64,000 nt of DNA from Caballeronia sp. Lep1P3 (GTDB lineage: Bacteria; Pseudomonadota; Gammaproteobacteria; Burkholderiales; Burkholderiaceae), in assembly GCF_022879595.1 (NCBI RefSeq), contig NZ_CP084265.1, positions 1,984,001-2,048,000 on the forward strand. Reading direction: 5' to 3'. Positions 9,725-19,000 of the stretch are shown piece by piece (the stretch's first letter is position 1; every line of letters starts with the position of its first letter). A program made the translations under genes and the position numbers. The notes beneath the pieces were generated by a model. The model was not told the DNA's origin and did not search any database. It saw only the letters and a list, made by a program, of their open reading frames with translations.

Positions 9725-9997
9725 GCCACGCAAGCACGCGACGACATCGCGCGTGCGACAAAAATCGCTGAAATCGAACCACGAAACGCCTGCGCGTAAC
9801 ACACCTGCAACATTTTCCGATGCAATGCGCCGCGCGCGTCCCGCGCGCGCATCGGTTCGCCATCGCACTTTCCTTTTCCGACAAGCGTTTGGCGGATATC
9901 GCCAGACGATTGGCACGGTTCTGGCTATCTACCGTCCCAGTTTGCCGCGATGCGACGGCGCGCCGCCGTCGCCAACTTCCGTTCTCGGGGATCGGAC

Positions 9998-10117
9998 ATG
10001 ATGGCTTTTGTGTTTTTTCTGCTCTGGATGCTCGCTTCTCTCGCCCTTCTGACCGTCTGGGTGTTCCGGCAAACGCCGTCCACGGTGGATGACAACGGCG
10101 CGGCCGTCGAGGGCTGA
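9998..10117 (+). CDS. Hypothetical 39-residue single-helix membrane protein
   Basis: ATG ATG starts a short frame, MMAFVFFLLWMLASLALLTV, followed by WVFRQTPSTVDDNGAAVEG. It has one clear membrane helix with a short acidic cytoplasmic or periplasmic tail. The ribosome-binding site is weak (GGGGATCGG). The gap from 9725 to 9997 before it holds nothing else recognisable. I list it because the hydrophobic pattern is clean, but it could be a chance frame. Confidence 0.35.
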   Translation: MMAFVFFLLWMLASLALLTVWVFRQTPSTVDDNGAAVEG

Positions 10118-10284
10118 CTGCGGGCTTTCACGGCTTGACGGAGTCCATCCGTCACCTATTCTTAGTGGGCGCGTTATGCGGGTGCTTAAAGCGGCGGCCG
10201 CCGCTCCCGCTGATGGAACAACGACACTCCACGCGCATGGCGGCTCGCGGCCGCCGCCTCGCCAACACAAGAAACGGAGACCCG

Positions 10285-11886
10285 ATGTTCCATCAGCTAC
10301 TCACCCCCATTGCGAATTCCCTGGCGCTCTCGTTCATCGTTGCGGCGCTGCCTATCGTCGTCGTGCTGGTGCTGCTCGGCTGGGCGAGACGGCCCGCCTG
10401 GCAGGCATCGCTCGCCGGCCTGATCGTCGCGCTGATCATCGCGGTGGCGGGATGGGGCTTTCCGGTCGGCCTCGCGCTGAATTCGGTCGCGGCGGGCGCG
10501 GTCTTCGCGCTGTGGCCGGTCATGTGGATCGTGTTCGCCGCGATCCTGCTCTATAACGTCGCGCAACGCTCCGGACGATTCGAGGCCTTTCGCCTCTGGA
10601 TGGTCGATAACCTTCCGAACGACCGGCGCATCGTGCTCGTCGTGATCGGCTTCTCGTTCGGCGCGCTGCTGGAAGGCATTTCCGGTTTCGGCACGCCGAT
10701 CGCGATCACCAGTTCGCTGCTGATCCTGCTCGGTTTCCCGACGCTCGAAGCGCTCACCTTCACGCTGATTTTCAACACGGCGCCGGTGGCCTTCGGCGCG
10801 CTCGGCGTGCCGATCACCGTGCTCGGCGCCGTCACGCACCTGCCGACCGACGCGCTCGCGAAAATGGTCGGCCGCCAATTGCCGCTCTTCGCGTTCTTCC
10901 TGCCGTTCTATGTGATCGGCATCTACGCCGGCTTTCGCAACATGCTGCGCGTGTGGCCGGTGCTGCTCGTCTCGGGCGGCGCGTTCGCGCTCACGCAGTA
11001 CGTGACGTCGAACTACATCAGCTATGCCCTGACCGACGTGCTTTCGTCGCTCGTCTCGCTGATTCTCACGATTGCTTTCCTGCGCGTATGGAAGCCCGCG
11101 CCGGACGAGCGCTTCGCCGTGAACGTCGATCGCCTCGCGCAGACGCGCGCGACGGTTCCGGGCGCGCAGGGCTGGCTGCCGTGGATCGTGGTGTCGGTGG
11201 TCGTGATCGTGTGGACGGTGGCGAAGATCTTCATGATCGGCGATGTGAAGGTCCCCTGGCCGGGCCTCGACAAGGCGGTCTACATCACGCTCTATAACCA
11301 GCCGTATGGCGCGATCTGGGACTTTCAGCCGCTCGCGACCGGCACGGCGATTCTCGTCGCGGCGATCATCACGGCGGCGCTCGTCAAGCTGCCGGCGCGC
11401 CAATTCGGCGCGGCGATCGCCGATACGTGGATCCAGACGCGCATCGCGATTCTCACGGTCGCGACGATCGTCGGGCTGGCTTATCTGATGAACTACTCGG
11501 GCATGAACTACACGCTCGGCCTGGGCGTGGCTTCTGTCGGGCCGTTCTTTCCGCTCGTGTCGGCGTTCCTCGGTTGGGTCGCGGTATTCCTCTCGGGCAG
11601 CGATACGTCGGGCAATGCGCTCTTCGGCAATCTGCAGGTCGTGGCGGCGCATCAGCTCAATCTGAATCCCGTGCTGATGGCCGCGACGAACTCCTCGGGC
11701 GGCGTCATGGGCAAGATGATCTCGCCGCAGAATATTTCGACGGGCGTCGCCACCACGGAACTGAAGGGCAAGGAAGGGCTTGTTTTTGCGCGGACGTTCA
11801 AGCATTCGATTCTGCTGACCATCCTGCTCGGCGTGCTCGTCTGGCTGCAGCAGAACGTGCTGACGTGGATGATCCCGCCGCATTGA
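10285..11886 (+). CDS. lldP: L-lactate permease (LctP family)
   Basis: A 533-residue inner-membrane transporter with about 12-14 hydrophobic segments, close to the usual length of LctP-family lactate/glycolate:proton symporters. Diagnostic family stretches are present: GFSFGALLEGISGFGTPIAI in the first half, and SGSDTSGNALFGNLQ and SSGGVMGKMISPQNI in the second. The start follows an ACGGAGA site 5 bases upstream and begins MFHQLLTPIANSLALS; the frame stays open for 50 residues upstream without membrane character. No lactate dehydrogenase or GntR regulator lies beside it, so it stands alone. Confidence 0.93.
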   Translation: MFHQLLTPIANSLALSFIVAALPIVVVLVLLGWARRPAWQASLAGLIVALIIAVAGWGFPVGLALNSVAAGAVFALWPVMWIVFAAILLYNVAQRSGRFEAFRLWMVDNLPNDRRIVLVVIGFSFGALLEGISGFGTPIAITSSLLILLGFPTLEALTFTLIFNTAPVAFGALGVPITVLGAVTHLPTDALAKMVGRQLPLFAFFLPFYVIGIYAGFRNMLRVWPVLLVSGGAFALTQYVTSNYISYALTDVLSSLVSLILTIAFLRVWKPAPDERFAVNVDRLAQTRATVPGAQGWLPWIVVSVVVIVWTVAKIFMIGDVKVPWPGLDKAVYITLYNQPYGAIWDFQPLATGTAILVAAIITAALVKLPARQFGAAIADTWIQTRIAILTVATIVGLAYLMNYSGMNYTLGLGVASVGPFFPLVSAFLGWVAVFLSGSDTSGNALFGNLQVVAAHQLNLNPVLMAATNSSGGVMGKMISPQNISTGVATTELKGKEGLVFARTFKHSILLTILLGVLVWLQQNVLTWMIPPH

Positions 11887-12184
11887 ACGGGGTTTCCTGC
11901 GGTTCGGCTCGGTGCCATGTCCGTCGGGCGGGGTTCCGCTTCGTGCGCCCGCGGAGCAACGCGGGCAACCCGATACCCCTGCGCGCGTCGTCATGTACGT
12001 ACCGCGCGCGCCTCCGACCTCGAATGAAACAGCAAGGCTCGCATGAGCCATCGCGGGTAACGTGTCGGTTCGCCCTGAACCGCACACGTCACCGGCGCGA
12101 GCCTGCCCGATCGCTCGGTCTTCCGGCTCGCCGCACGGTGTAACATGCGCGGACTTTTAATCAGCAGTCTTGAAGTCCATCGCC
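11887..12184. other. Intergenic region after the lactate permease
   Basis: About 300 bp with no convincing gene. One GC hairpin (CCCGCG at 11948-11953 with CGCGGG at 11960-11965) lacks a T run. It might assist Rho-dependent termination of the permease transcript. The promoter of the following EamA gene must lie in the right-hand part. Confidence 0.4.
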
Positions 12185-13123
12185 ATGTCCATCGTCAATT
12201 TGTTGCAATTAATCGTGCTGGCCGCCATGTGGGGCGCGTCGTTCCTGTTTATCCGAGTGGGTGTCGCCGAGTTCGGCGTCGCGCCGCTCATGGCCGTGCG
12301 CGTCGGGATCGGCGCGCTCTTCCTCGTCGCGATGCTGCTCGCGCGCGGCTCGTTTTCCACCACGCTCAGGACGATGCGCGCCCGCGCGGTGCCGCTCTTC
12401 GTCGTCGGCATCCTCAATTCGGCGGCGCCGTTCTGCCTCTTCGCGTTCGCGGAACTGACGCTTTCGGCGGGCGCCACGTCCGTCATCAACGCGACGACCC
12501 CGCTCTTTGGCGCGCTCGTCGCCTACCTCTGGCTCAAGGACCGCCTGACCGCCATGCGCACCATCGGCATGGCGATCGGATTCGCGGGCGTGCTGCTGCT
12601 CGTATTCAACCAGATCGCGACGCAAGGCGCGCACGACGCGGCTTCGTCCGGACTGCCCCTGCGCGGCATGCTGGCGGCGGGCGCGGCGCTCGCGGCATCG
12701 GCGCTGTATGGCATCGCGGGCAACTTCGCGAAGAAGTATCTGATGGACGTCGATGCGACGACCAATGCCGCCGGAAGCATGATCGGCGCGTCCGTTGCGC
12801 TTGCGCCGCTTGCCGCGATGAGCTGGCCCGCGACGCCGGTTTCCGCGCACGCCTGGGGCGCGGTGATCGCGCTCGGCGTGTGCTGCACGGGCATCGCCTA
12901 TTTTCTCTACTTCCGGATCGTGGCGTCGGCGGGTCCGGCCCGCGCGATGACCGTCACGTTCGTCATTCCGCTCTTCGGCATCTTGTGGGGCGCGTTATTT
13001 CTGGACGAGCATGTGTCGCTTGTGATGCTCGAAGGATGCGCCGTGGTGCTGGCGGGAACGGCGCTCGCAACGGGCATGGTGAAGCGGCTGCCGTTCTCGG
13101 CGCGCAAGGCGGCGCTGCGGTGA
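12185..13123 (+). CDS. EamA-family (DMT superfamily) transporter
   Basis: A 312-residue protein with ten predicted membrane helices in two EamA repeats, starting MSIVNLLQLIVLAAMWGASF. The repeat ends are recognisable: GATSVINATTPLFGALVAYL in half one, and VTFVIPLFGILWGALFLDE in half two. This is the drug/metabolite exporter family; the substrate is not deducible. An in-frame TTG five codons upstream is a less likely start. The last 30 codons are repeated, in degenerate form, immediately downstream. This suggests a past duplication or slippage that altered the 3' end. Confidence 0.88.
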   Translation: MSIVNLLQLIVLAAMWGASFLFIRVGVAEFGVAPLMAVRVGIGALFLVAMLLARGSFSTTLRTMRARAVPLFVVGILNSAAPFCLFAFAELTLSAGATSVINATTPLFGALVAYLWLKDRLTAMRTIGMAIGFAGVLLLVFNQIATQGAHDAASSGLPLRGMLAAGAALAASALYGIAGNFAKKYLMDVDATTNAAGSMIGASVALAPLAAMSWPATPVSAHAWGAVIALGVCCTGIAYFLYFRIVASAGPARAMTVTFVIPLFGILWGALFLDEHVSLVMLEGCAVVLAGTALATGMVKRLPFSARKAALR

Positions 13124-13252
13124 GTTGGCTGGGGGCGGCGATTTGATCGAAAGCGCCCGTTTTCGATTTCGCGGTGCAAGGCGGCGCGGCGGTAAGCAGC
13201 TTCAAGCGGCGATTCGTCGAAGCCGAAACCGCGCGCGTGTGACTCGTCATGC

Positions 13253-13402
13253 ATCGAAGGATGCGGCGGCGTGCTGGCGGGAACGGCGCTCGCAATGGGC
13301 ATCGTCAAGCGGCTGCCGTTCGCGGCGCGCAAGCCAGCGCTGCGCAAGCCGTTCCGGGACGACGATCCGCCAAACCCAAAACTGCGTTCGAGGCCGCCGT
13401 AA
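13253..13402 (+). pseudogene. Orphan duplicate of the 3' end of the EamA gene
   Basis: This stretch repeats the last 32 codons of the upstream EamA gene (13028-13123) in the same frame. EGCGGVLAGTALAMGIVKRL here corresponds to EGCAVVLAGTALATGMVKRL there, then PFAARKPALR to PFSARKAALR. It continues 18 codons further to a different stop. It has no start of its own and no membrane domains before it. A shorter, more degraded copy of the junction lies at about 13165-13220. I read this as the remnant of a tandem duplicate after deletion, although repeated 3'-end slippage is possible. Confidence 0.75.
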
Positions 13403-13435
13403 CGCACGTTGCGCGCGGCGTCTCGAACGCGGTTT
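13379..13435. repeat. Long imperfect hairpin over the EamA-tail remnant
   Basis: The left arm 13379-13397 pairs with the right arm 13415-13435 over 18 base pairs, interrupted only by a 2-nt bulge (13420-13421) and one G-U pair. The 17-nt loop contains its own small palindrome AACGcaCGTT. No T tract follows. It overlaps the stop codon of the duplicated tail. It may act as a structured 3' end or be part of the repeat that caused the duplication. Confidence 0.65.
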
Positions 13436-13555
13436 GAGCGCACAGGTTCCCTTTCGAAAAGGCGCGCAGCAAAAGTGTCCGTCGCGCTTGAGACGCTGCC
13501 GGCACACGCCGGCGATCCACCGGCGAACCACGAGCCGCCTAGAAACCACCCGCCC

Positions 13556-13963
13556 CTACTCCCCCCGCACCGCCCCGCGCCCCGCCTTCACCGCGCCGCG
13601 CTTCAATTTCCCTTCCACGCGACGCACCTGCGATGCCCGCGTCGGCTTCGTCGCGACGCGCTTGCGCCGCGTGACGCTCACGCTGCGCACGAGTTCGTCG
13701 AGCCGCGCGAGCGCCGCCGCGCGATTCATGTCCTGCGTGCGATGCTCCTGCGCCTTGATGACGATGACGCCATCGCGCGTCACGCGGCTGTCGGCGAGCG
13801 CGAGCAGCCGCGCCTTGATGTGCTCCGGCAGGGACGACGCGCGGATGTCGAAGCGCAAATGGATCGCGCTCGACACCTTGTTGACGTTCTGCCCGCCCGC
13901 GCCCTGCGCGCGAACGGCCGTCAGTTCGATCTCACCGGGCGCAATCGCGAGGCTATCGGTCAT
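13556..13963 (-). CDS. arfB: Alternative ribosome-rescue factor / peptidyl-tRNA hydrolase ArfB
   Basis: A 135-residue release-factor-like protein. The catalytic GGQ lies in RAQGAGGQNVNKVSS near residue 22. The domain is followed by a basic C-terminal tail rich in Lys/Arg (TRRKRVATKPTRASQVRRVE), which in ArfB/YaeJ enters the empty mRNA channel. It hydrolyses peptidyl-tRNA on ribosomes stalled at the 3' end of mRNA. The start follows GAAGGAG, which lies within the last codons of recD; the genes are 5 bp apart. It is therefore probably co-transcribed as the fourth gene of the rec operon. Confidence 0.93.
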   Translation of the reverse strand: MTDSLAIAPGEIELTAVRAQGAGGQNVNKVSSAIHLRFDIRASSLPEHIKARLLALADSRVTRDGVIVIKAQEHRTQDMNRAAALARLDELVRSVSVTRRKRVATKPTRASQVRRVEGKLKRGAVKAGRGAVRGE

Positions 13964-13968
13964 CACGT

Positions 13969-16083
13969 TCACTCCTTCGATAAAGCAAGCCGCGCCATTC
14001 TCGACGCGAGGCCCGAATCGCGGCGCGTCGGCGCATCGACGGCCTGCGCGAAGATCGTCGCCGAGCCGATCACCTCGATGCGGCGGCGCGCACGCGTGAT
14101 CGCCGTGTAGACCAGCTCGCGCGACAGCACGCGCACGAAACCCGCCGGCAGGACGAGCGCGGCATGATCGAATTCGGAACCTTGCGACTTGTGGACCGTC
14201 AGCGCGAACGCCGTATCGTGTGGCGGCAGCGCGGCGGGCGACACGTAGCGCAGCGATCCGTCCGCGAGCCTGAACGTCACACGCAGCGCGCCGTCCGCGC
14301 CCGGCAGCGCGATGCCGATATCGCCGTTGAAAAGCCCGAGCGCGTAGTCGTTGCGCGTCACGATCACCGGCCGTCCGGCGAACCACTGCGCTCCGAGTGC
14401 AAGCGCGATGCCCGCCTGCTCGCGCACGCTCGCCGCGATGCGCGCGTTCAACTCGTCGACGCCGCGCGGACCTTTGCGCGTGGCGCAGAGCACGCGGAAG
14501 CGGTTGAGCGCGTCGAAGAGCCGGGCTTCGCCTTCCGGCGCCGCGCCCGCTGCCGCCCGGCGCGCTTCGAGCACCGACGACAGCGCGTCCGCGTAGCCGC
14601 CGAAGCCCTTCGCAAGATGCGCGAGCGTGCGCTCGGTGAGCGCGGGATGCGCGTCGTCGATGAGGACGGCGGCGGGCGCGGCGGCGGCGTCATGCTGTGC
14701 GGCGGCGGATTGCGTCGCGTCGAGCGCAGCGAGGCACGCCTCGACGTCGCCGTTGCGAATCGCGATCGACAGGCGGCCGATCGCCGAATCCAGCCCGAAG
14801 CGATAGTTCCGCGCGAGCCAGACAACGCAATCGGTGAGCGGCGCGTCGTTGGCCGGCGCGGGCATGTCGTCGTCCTGCGGGGCGGTGTCGATCGTGGCGA
14901 AGAGGTCGGCGTAGCCTTCGTCGTCGAACATGGGCGGCGCGGACGGCTCGCTCGGCGCGTCGCCGGCAAAGGGCGACGCGTTGGAATCCCCCGCCGGCGG
15001 AACGTCGCTCGTGCTCGCCGATACGCGCGGCAACGCGGCGCGCAGCCGCGCGTCGTCCACGGCGAGCGCCCGCGCGATTCCCTTCGCGCCGGACTCGCTG
15101 AAGACCGGCTGCGCGCTCAGTTCCGCGAAAACCGCGCCCGCCTCGACCGCCGAAAGCTGGTCCTTGTCGCCGAGCATCACGAGCCGGCTCGACGGCGCGA
15201 CCGCTTCGAGCAAGTGCGCCGCGAGCGCGACGTCGATCATGGAAGCCTCGTCGACCACGATCACGTCGTAAGGCAACGGATTGTCCCGATGATGCCGGAA
15301 GCCGCCGTCCGGCCGCACGCCCAAAAGTCGCTGCAGCGTGAACGACGTGCGCGGCAGGCGCTCGGCCAGCGCGGGCGGCAGCTTGTCCGCGCGCTCGATC
15401 AGCGCCTCCTGCATGCGCTGCGCGGCCTTGCCGGTCGGCGCGGCGAGCGCGATGCGCAGGTCCGGATCGGCGTCGAGCAGGCAGGCGAGCACGCCCACGA
15501 CCGTCGTCGTCTTGCCGGTGCCCGGACCGCCGCTCACGATCGTGAGCCGGCCCGCCAGCGCGAGAAGCGCGGCGACGCGCTGCCAGTCGATGTCGTCGTC
15601 GGCAGCCGGCCCGAAATAGCGTGCGATGCGCCCGGCCTGCACCGCGAGTTCCTGCGGCGAAAGCGCTGAAGGCGCCCCGCGCGCCCGCTCGACGAGCGCC
15701 ACTGCGAGCCGGCGCTCGTAGTCGAAGTAACGCGCGAGATAGAGCCGCCCGTCCTCGTCGATGACGAGTGGCCGCAACTGCGACGCGTGGATGAGCGGCC
15801 GCGTGCGCGCGAGGCTCGCCACGCCGCTTGCGAGCAGCGCGTCGCGCGCCTCGTGAAAGCGCGCGGCGTGCCGGCGCGCGAGCGCGGCAAGCGGCATGCA
15901 GACGTGTCCGAGCGCGGTCGCCCGGCTGATGGCGAGCGCCGCCCGCTCTGCCCACGACGCCGCGTGCTCGCTCGCGCCCAGGCGCCGCGACAGTTCGCCC
16001 ATGCGCCGTGCGAAGCCTTCCGCGAGTGCCGCGCTTTCGTCCGCGACCGCCGATGCCGGCAGATTCTCTTCGATGGTGCTCAT
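13969..16083 (-). CDS. recD: Exodeoxyribonuclease V alpha subunit RecD
   Basis: RecD is the fast 5'-3' helicase of the RecBCD complex that processes double-strand breaks. This 704-residue protein has the superfamily-1B helicase motifs: Walker A SGGPGTGKTTTV, Walker B VIVVDEASMIDV, motif III-like LVMLGDKDQLSAVEAG and the C-terminal FALTVHKSQGSEFDH with VYTAITRARRR. A low-complexity Ala/Pro/Asp-rich insertion of about 65 residues (about 350-415, between motif III and the next conserved block) makes it longer than the E. coli protein (about 608). The ATG overlaps the recB stop by four bases (ATGA), indicating translational coupling. Confidence 0.95.
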   Translation of the reverse strand: MSTIEENLPASAVADESAALAEGFARRMGELSRRLGASEHAASWAERAALAISRATALGHVCMPLAALARRHAARFHEARDALLASGVASLARTRPLIHASQLRPLVIDEDGRLYLARYFDYERRLAVALVERARGAPSALSPQELAVQAGRIARYFGPAADDDIDWQRVAALLALAGRLTIVSGGPGTGKTTTVVGVLACLLDADPDLRIALAAPTGKAAQRMQEALIERADKLPPALAERLPRTSFTLQRLLGVRPDGGFRHHRDNPLPYDVIVVDEASMIDVALAAHLLEAVAPSSRLVMLGDKDQLSAVEAGAVFAELSAQPVFSESGAKGIARALAVDDARLRAALPRVSASTSDVPPAGDSNASPFAGDAPSEPSAPPMFDDEGYADLFATIDTAPQDDDMPAPANDAPLTDCVVWLARNYRFGLDSAIGRLSIAIRNGDVEACLAALDATQSAAAQHDAAAAPAAVLIDDAHPALTERTLAHLAKGFGGYADALSSVLEARRAAAGAAPEGEARLFDALNRFRVLCATRKGPRGVDELNARIAASVREQAGIALALGAQWFAGRPVIVTRNDYALGLFNGDIGIALPGADGALRVTFRLADGSLRYVSPAALPPHDTAFALTVHKSQGSEFDHAALVLPAGFVRVLSRELVYTAITRARRRIEVIGSATIFAQAVDAPTRRDSGLASRMARLALSKE

Positions 16084-19000
16084 GCCGCGCCTCCGGACAT
16101 CGCCCGGTCGAGCGCCTCGACGAGCGCGAGCGGCGGCCGTCCGCGATGCACGCCGCTTGCCGCGTCGCCGTCGCGCCAGTCGGGACGCACGCCGCGCACG
16201 AACAAATACAGATAGCCGCCGACATGCGTCTCGTATTCGTAGCCGGCCACGCGCGCGCGCAGATAGCGATGCAGCGCGACCACGTAGACGAGCGCCTGCA
16301 AGTGATACGCGTGATGCGCCATCGCCTGCGCGAGCGGCGCGGCGCGGTAGTCCTCGGGCGCATCGCCGAGATGATTCGACTTCCAGTCGATGATCCAGTA
16401 GCGCCCGTCGTGCTCGACGATCATGTCGATGAACCCCTTGATGAAACCGCGCAGCGCGCCCGCTTCCAGCGCAACGTCCGGATAACCGTGCGCGGCGAGA
16501 ATCCGCCGCAGCGCCGCAAAATCCAGCGACGGCGCGGGAAACAAAAACTCGAGCTCGTTCATGCGCCGCGCCGTCGGGACACGCGCTAACTGCAAGCCCG
16601 GCGCGATCTCGGCCGCGAGCGTATCGGCGAGAAGGCGATGCATCATCGGGCGAAGACGTTGCGCGAGCGGCTCGGGCGCGGGCGTCGGATGCTCACGCAG
16701 CGCGCGCTCGATCACCTCGCGCCACGTCGCGGGCTGCGTGAAATCGGCGAGTTCGTACATGCGATGCAGGCATTCGCCCGCCGCCGCGCCGCGCGGAAAC
16801 GCGAGGATGTCGTCGTCGGCGAGCACGGCCGCCTCGCGCGGGACGGGGGCTTGCACGGGCAGCGCGTCGAGATCGGCGAGTTCGTCGTGATCGGGACGCG
16901 CTTCCACGGCCTGCGGCTGATTGGCTTCGTCGCGCGCGCCCGCCGCGATCAGCGAGCTGAAGCTCGCCATGCGCCAGCGGTCGCGCAAAAGACGTCGGTT
17001 CGTGCGCGCGTCGATGTCGTGCGTGTCGGTGTCGTCGGCGGCGAGCGGCTCGCGCGACTCGATGACCGGCAGCGGCGTCACGCCGATCGCGCCTCGCGCC
17101 TCTGCCTCGAGCGCATGCCACGCAGCGACGATGCCCGCCTCGTCGGGCGGCTCGTCGCAGAAGGCGTCGAAGTCCTGACCGGCTCCCGCAACGAGCCAGT
17201 TGAGCACGCTGCGCCGCGACTCCTTCGTCGACTTGTTCGACACGTTCGAGATATAGACGCCCGCGACCACATAGCAGCGATACACCGCGCGCGTGAGCGC
17301 AACGTAGACGAGGCGCGCGCGCTCGGCGGCCTGCTCGCGCGCGATCGCGGCGCTCACCTCTTTCGATTCGTCCTCGTCGATGCCGTAGTGCAGCACGGCA
17401 ACGCCCGCGTCGTCGTGATATTCCCTCGCGTCCGGCAGCCCGGATTTCGACGCATCGCGCGCGGCGCCGTCGTTCAGGAACGGGCAGAACACGACCGCGT
17501 ATTCCAGCCCTTTCGACTTGTGGACCGTCACGATCTGCACGAGATTGCGGTCGGACTCCAGACGCAGTTGCGCGTCCTCGCCGCCGCCCTGCTGCGCGCG
17601 CTGCGCGGCGAGCCAGCGCAGCGTCGGCGCGATGCCCGGCTGCTCCGCCGAACGCGCCTGCAACAGTTCCGCGAGATGGTTGACGTTCGTGAGCCTGCGC
17701 TCGCCGTCGGGTCGCGCGACGAGGCGCGCCGCAATGGACAGTTCGCGCGCGAGCGTGCGCCACATGACCGCGAAGCCGCGCTCGTGCCAGATCGTGCGAT
17801 AACGCGAGAAGCGCTCGACCCAGCTCGTGGAATCGTTCGCGCCGTCGTTGGCATCGGCGGCGGACACCGCATGTTCGAGCCGCCAGAGCGCGGCTCCGTC
17901 GAGACCGAACCAGTCGGTCGCGAGCGCGGCGCGCAGACGGCGCAGGTCGCCGGGCGTATCGATGGCGGCGAGCACGCGCTCGATCTGCTCGGCATCGAGC
18001 GCGCCGAACACCGACGCCTGCGCAAGCTCGACGCTGCCGACGCCCCACGCCGCCAGCACGCGCTTCACGATGCTGCCCTGCCGGTGCGTCTGAACGAGCA
18101 CGGCGATATCGCCGGCGCAGAGTGGCTTGTCGCCGATACGCACTTCGCCGCGCTGCGCGCCGCGCAACAGGCGCGCGATTTCGGCGGCGCACGCCTCTGC
18201 GCCATCGCGCTGCGCGTTGCCTTTGGAGAGCGCCGATTCGCCGTGCGGCAGCATCCACACGCAGAAATCGGCGATATCGGAATACGCGGCGGCGGGCGTT
18301 TCGTCGACGAACGGACCGCGCGCACGCGTGCCCGCGCGCACCGGCTGATAGCCGAGCCCGTCGAGGATGAACGCGGACGGATTCGCGCCGAACACGCGGT
18401 TGCACGCGTCGATGATGCGCGCGGTCGAGCGCTGGTTCACCGCGAGCGTGTAGCGCGCGCTCGCGCCGTGACGCGCGGCGAGGTACGTGTGCAGGTCGGC
18501 GGCGCGGAAGCTGTAGATCGCCTGTTTGGGATCGCCGACGAGAAAGAGCGGCCCGTGCGGTGCGAACACGCGATTGAAGATCGCGTATTGCAGCGGATCG
18601 GTGTCCTGGAATTCGTCGATGAGCGCGGCCGGATAGCGCGCGCGCAGTGCGTCGGCGAGCCACGCGTGCCTGACGAGCGCGTGATGCAGATTCGAGAGCA
18701 GATCGTCGAACGAGACGACGCGGCGCGCGCGCTTTCTCGCCGACAGCTCGGCGGGCGCGTAGTCCAGCCATTCGCGCACGATGTCGAGCCACAGCGCGCG
18801 CTGCGCTGCCTCCGCTGCCGCCGCCGACGCCGCGAGCGCCTCGGCCTGCTCGAAAAACGGATGCGCGGGCGGCGTCTGTCTCACCTTCGTGCCCTTCGCG
18901 AGCGCCGCCGCCGTGAGTTTCAGCGCTTCCTTCGGCGGCTGCGCGTGACAGTCGGCATCGGCGAAATAGGCGGTCCAGGCTTCGATGGCTTCCTCGATGA

